Below, piece after piece: positions 12,911 to 13,851 of a stretch of DNA of 13,851 nucleotides. The notes beneath the pieces were generated by a model, which saw only the letters and a list, made by a program, of their open reading frames with translations, searched no databases and was not told where the DNA came from. Where the stretch lies: the NCBI GenBank assembly GCA_039029535.1, contig JBCCFW010000194.1, forward strand, positions 1 to 13,851, in the 5' to 3' direction. A program made the position numbers and the translations under genes. Each line of letters starts with the position of its first letter. Within the stretch, counting starts at the first letter, position 1. The stretch comes from JBCCFW01 sp039029535 (GTDB taxonomy: Bacteria; Acidobacteriota; JBCCFW01).

Positions 12911-13851
12911 GTGAAAGCTTCCGACCTGTTCGTGCGCTGTCTCGAGGCCGAGGGCGTGACCCACGTCTTCGGCATCCCCGGCGAGGAGAACCTCGACTTC
13001 CTCGAGTCGCTCCGAGAGTCCTCCATCGAGCTGGTGCTCACCCGTCACGAGCAAGCAGCCGGATTCATGGCGGCGACCCACGGGCGGCTCACCGGTCGCG
13101 CCGGGGTCTGCCTGTCGACCCTCGGACCGGGCGCCACGAACTTCGTGACCTCGGCCGCCTTCGCTCAGCTCGGGGCCATGCCCATGATGATGATCACGGG
13201 TCAGAAGCCGGTGAAGCACAGCAAGCAGGGGCAGTTCCAGATCGTCGACGTCGTGGACATGATGCGCCCCATCACCAAGACGACCCATCAGGTGGTCGGC
13301 GCCGACAACATCCCCTCGCGAGTGCGCGAGGCCTTCCGCCTGGCGGAAGAGGAGCGCCCCGGCGCGGTCCATCTCGAGCTGCCCGAGGACGTCGCGGCCG
13401 AGGACGCCACGACCTCTCCCCTCGCACCGAGCCGCACCCGACGGCCGCTGGTCGAGCCAAAGGCCATCGACTACGCAGTCGGCCTGCTGCGTGGTGCGAC
13501 CCGCCCCGTCGTCGTGGTCGGTGCGGGCGCCAACCGCAAGCTCACCGCCAAGATGCTCCGGGCCTTCGTCGAGAAGCAGGGGCTCCCCTTCGTCACCACC
13601 CAGATGGGCAAGGGCGTCCTCGACGAGGACCACCCGCTCTGCCTCGGCACGGCCGCCCTGTCTTCCGGTGACTTCGTGCACCGCGCCCTGGAGAGCGCCG
13701 ACCTCATCATCAACGTCGGTCACGACGCGGATGGCACGGCCATCAGCTTCCTGGCCCAGGTGGCCAGAGTTGGGAATTGCTCCCCATTCTCGGCCCACCA
13801 GTCCGGGACGGAGGCGTCTGTGGCGAGGGGCCTGTCCCGCACGAAACGGAC
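12911..13851 (+). CDS. Acetolactate synthase large-subunit family protein, homology broken near 13726
   Basis: A thiamine-diphosphate-dependent enzyme that by family condenses two pyruvates to 2-acetolactate (branched-chain amino acid or acetoin pathway). GTG at 12911 has AGGA eight bases upstream. The N-terminal pyrimidine-binding domain is clear: GIPGEENLDFLESL, then the catalytic glutamate at residue 47 in TRHEQAAGFMAATHGRLTG, then LSTLGPGATNFVT. KHSKQGQFQIVDVVDMMRP and ERPGAVHLELPEDVA are typical of the family. The central domain begins around residue 190 (PVVVVGAGANRK) and runs to INVGHD at about residue 272 (13724-13726). Homologues would continue with something like VVEKPPFFM; here unrelated residues follow, although the frame stays open to the edge. 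The real gene fragment is therefore 12911 to about 13726, and the whole C-terminal domain is missing. Confidence 0.85.
   Translation, partial: MKASDLFVRCLEAEGVTHVFGIPGEENLDFLESLRESSIELVLTRHEQAAGFMAATHGRLTGRAGVCLSTLGPGATNFVTSAAFAQLGAMPMMMITGQKPVKHSKQGQFQIVDVVDMMRPITKTTHQVVGADNIPSRVREAFRLAEEERPGAVHLELPEDVAAEDATTSPLAPSRTRRPLVEPKAIDYAVGLLRGATRPVVVVGAGANRKLTAKMLRAFVEKQGLPFVTTQMGKGVLDEDHPLCLGTAALSSGDFVHRALESADLIINVGHDADGTAISFLAQVARVGNCSPFSAHQSGTEASVARGLSRTKR
13720..13851 (-). mobile_element. hAT-family transposase C-terminal fragment (dimerisation region), partial
   Basis: Read on the minus strand from the right edge, one frame gives DRPLATDASVPDWWAENG followed by EQFPTLATWARKLMAVPSAS and then TGA at 13722-13720. 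The pattern D-W-W-x(4)-x-FPxLAxxARKxxxVPxxS is the hallmark of the hAT dimerisation region, whose family form continues into SERVFS. The match breaks off right there, where the ALS match on the other strand also breaks, so the TGA is probably not the natural stop. hAT transposases are cut-and-paste enzymes mostly of eukaryotes. The fragment is open at the window edge, so its N-terminal catalytic part cannot be seen. I identified it by motif reading only, without a database search. Confidence 0.65.

Noticed and set aside
12860..13798. 312-residue frame on the minus strand
   Set aside because: Antisense shadow of the ALS gene, and not the frame that holds the hAT-like segment.
13740..13851. End of a bacterial IS21-type insertion sequence
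   Set aside because: The GGGAATTGCTCCC-like string first suggested IS terminal repeats, but the coherent minus-strand hAT protein match explains the same bases better.

Overview
This is a GC-rich bacterial stretch with dense, short-spaced genes on both strands and frequent GTG/TTG starts. An Oar-like TonB-dependent receptor with a carboxypeptidase-regulatory-like N-domain, a secreted FG-GAP/ASPIC-UnbV (CRTAC1-type) protein and a secreted TPR protein resemble gene content seen in Acidobacteriota, Planctomycetota or Myxococcota-like lineages. No marker gene is present, so the phylum is inference only. The last ~125 bases do not look bacterial (see below).

Layout. 1-246: seven tandem copies of a 35-bp GC-rich unit, cut by the window edge. 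247-447: AT-rich leader with two inverted repeats, then a degenerate extra repeat copy. 448-3288 (+): TonB-dependent outer-membrane receptor. It converges on 5003-3312 (-), a secreted seven-repeat FG-GAP protein with an ASPIC/UnbV tail. Upstream of that on the same strand is 6037-5204 (-), a secreted TPR protein with its own extended -10 promoter. 6137-8293 (+): DinG-like XPD-family DNA helicase with an Fe-S cluster motif. 8821-8393 (-): small unrecognised protein. 8913-9581 (+): secreted unrecognised protein. 9581-9759: imperfect palindrome of about 180 bp lying between convergent genes. 12734-11844 and 11847-9784 (-): Dam-family adenine methyltransferase whose stop codon overlaps the TTG start of a sodium:solute symporter. 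12911 to the right edge (+): thiamine-diphosphate enzyme of the acetolactate synthase large-subunit family.

The ALS homology stops abruptly near 13726. From about 13723 to the edge, the minus strand encodes what looks like the C-terminal dimerisation segment of a hAT transposase, a family typical of eukaryotes. Either the contig is chimeric (misassembly, or bacterial DNA in a eukaryotic assembly) or a mobile element has broken the gene. This is the most surprising point in the window.

Working together: the receptor, FG-GAP protein and TPR protein are all predicted to be exported and could form an envelope uptake or surface module. The helicase, methyltransferase, symporter and ALS look like unrelated housekeeping or accessory genes. 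I see no complete defence system, CRISPR array, tRNA or rRNA. The best candidates for undescribed elements are the 180-bp palindrome, the 35-bp repeat array and the hAT junction.
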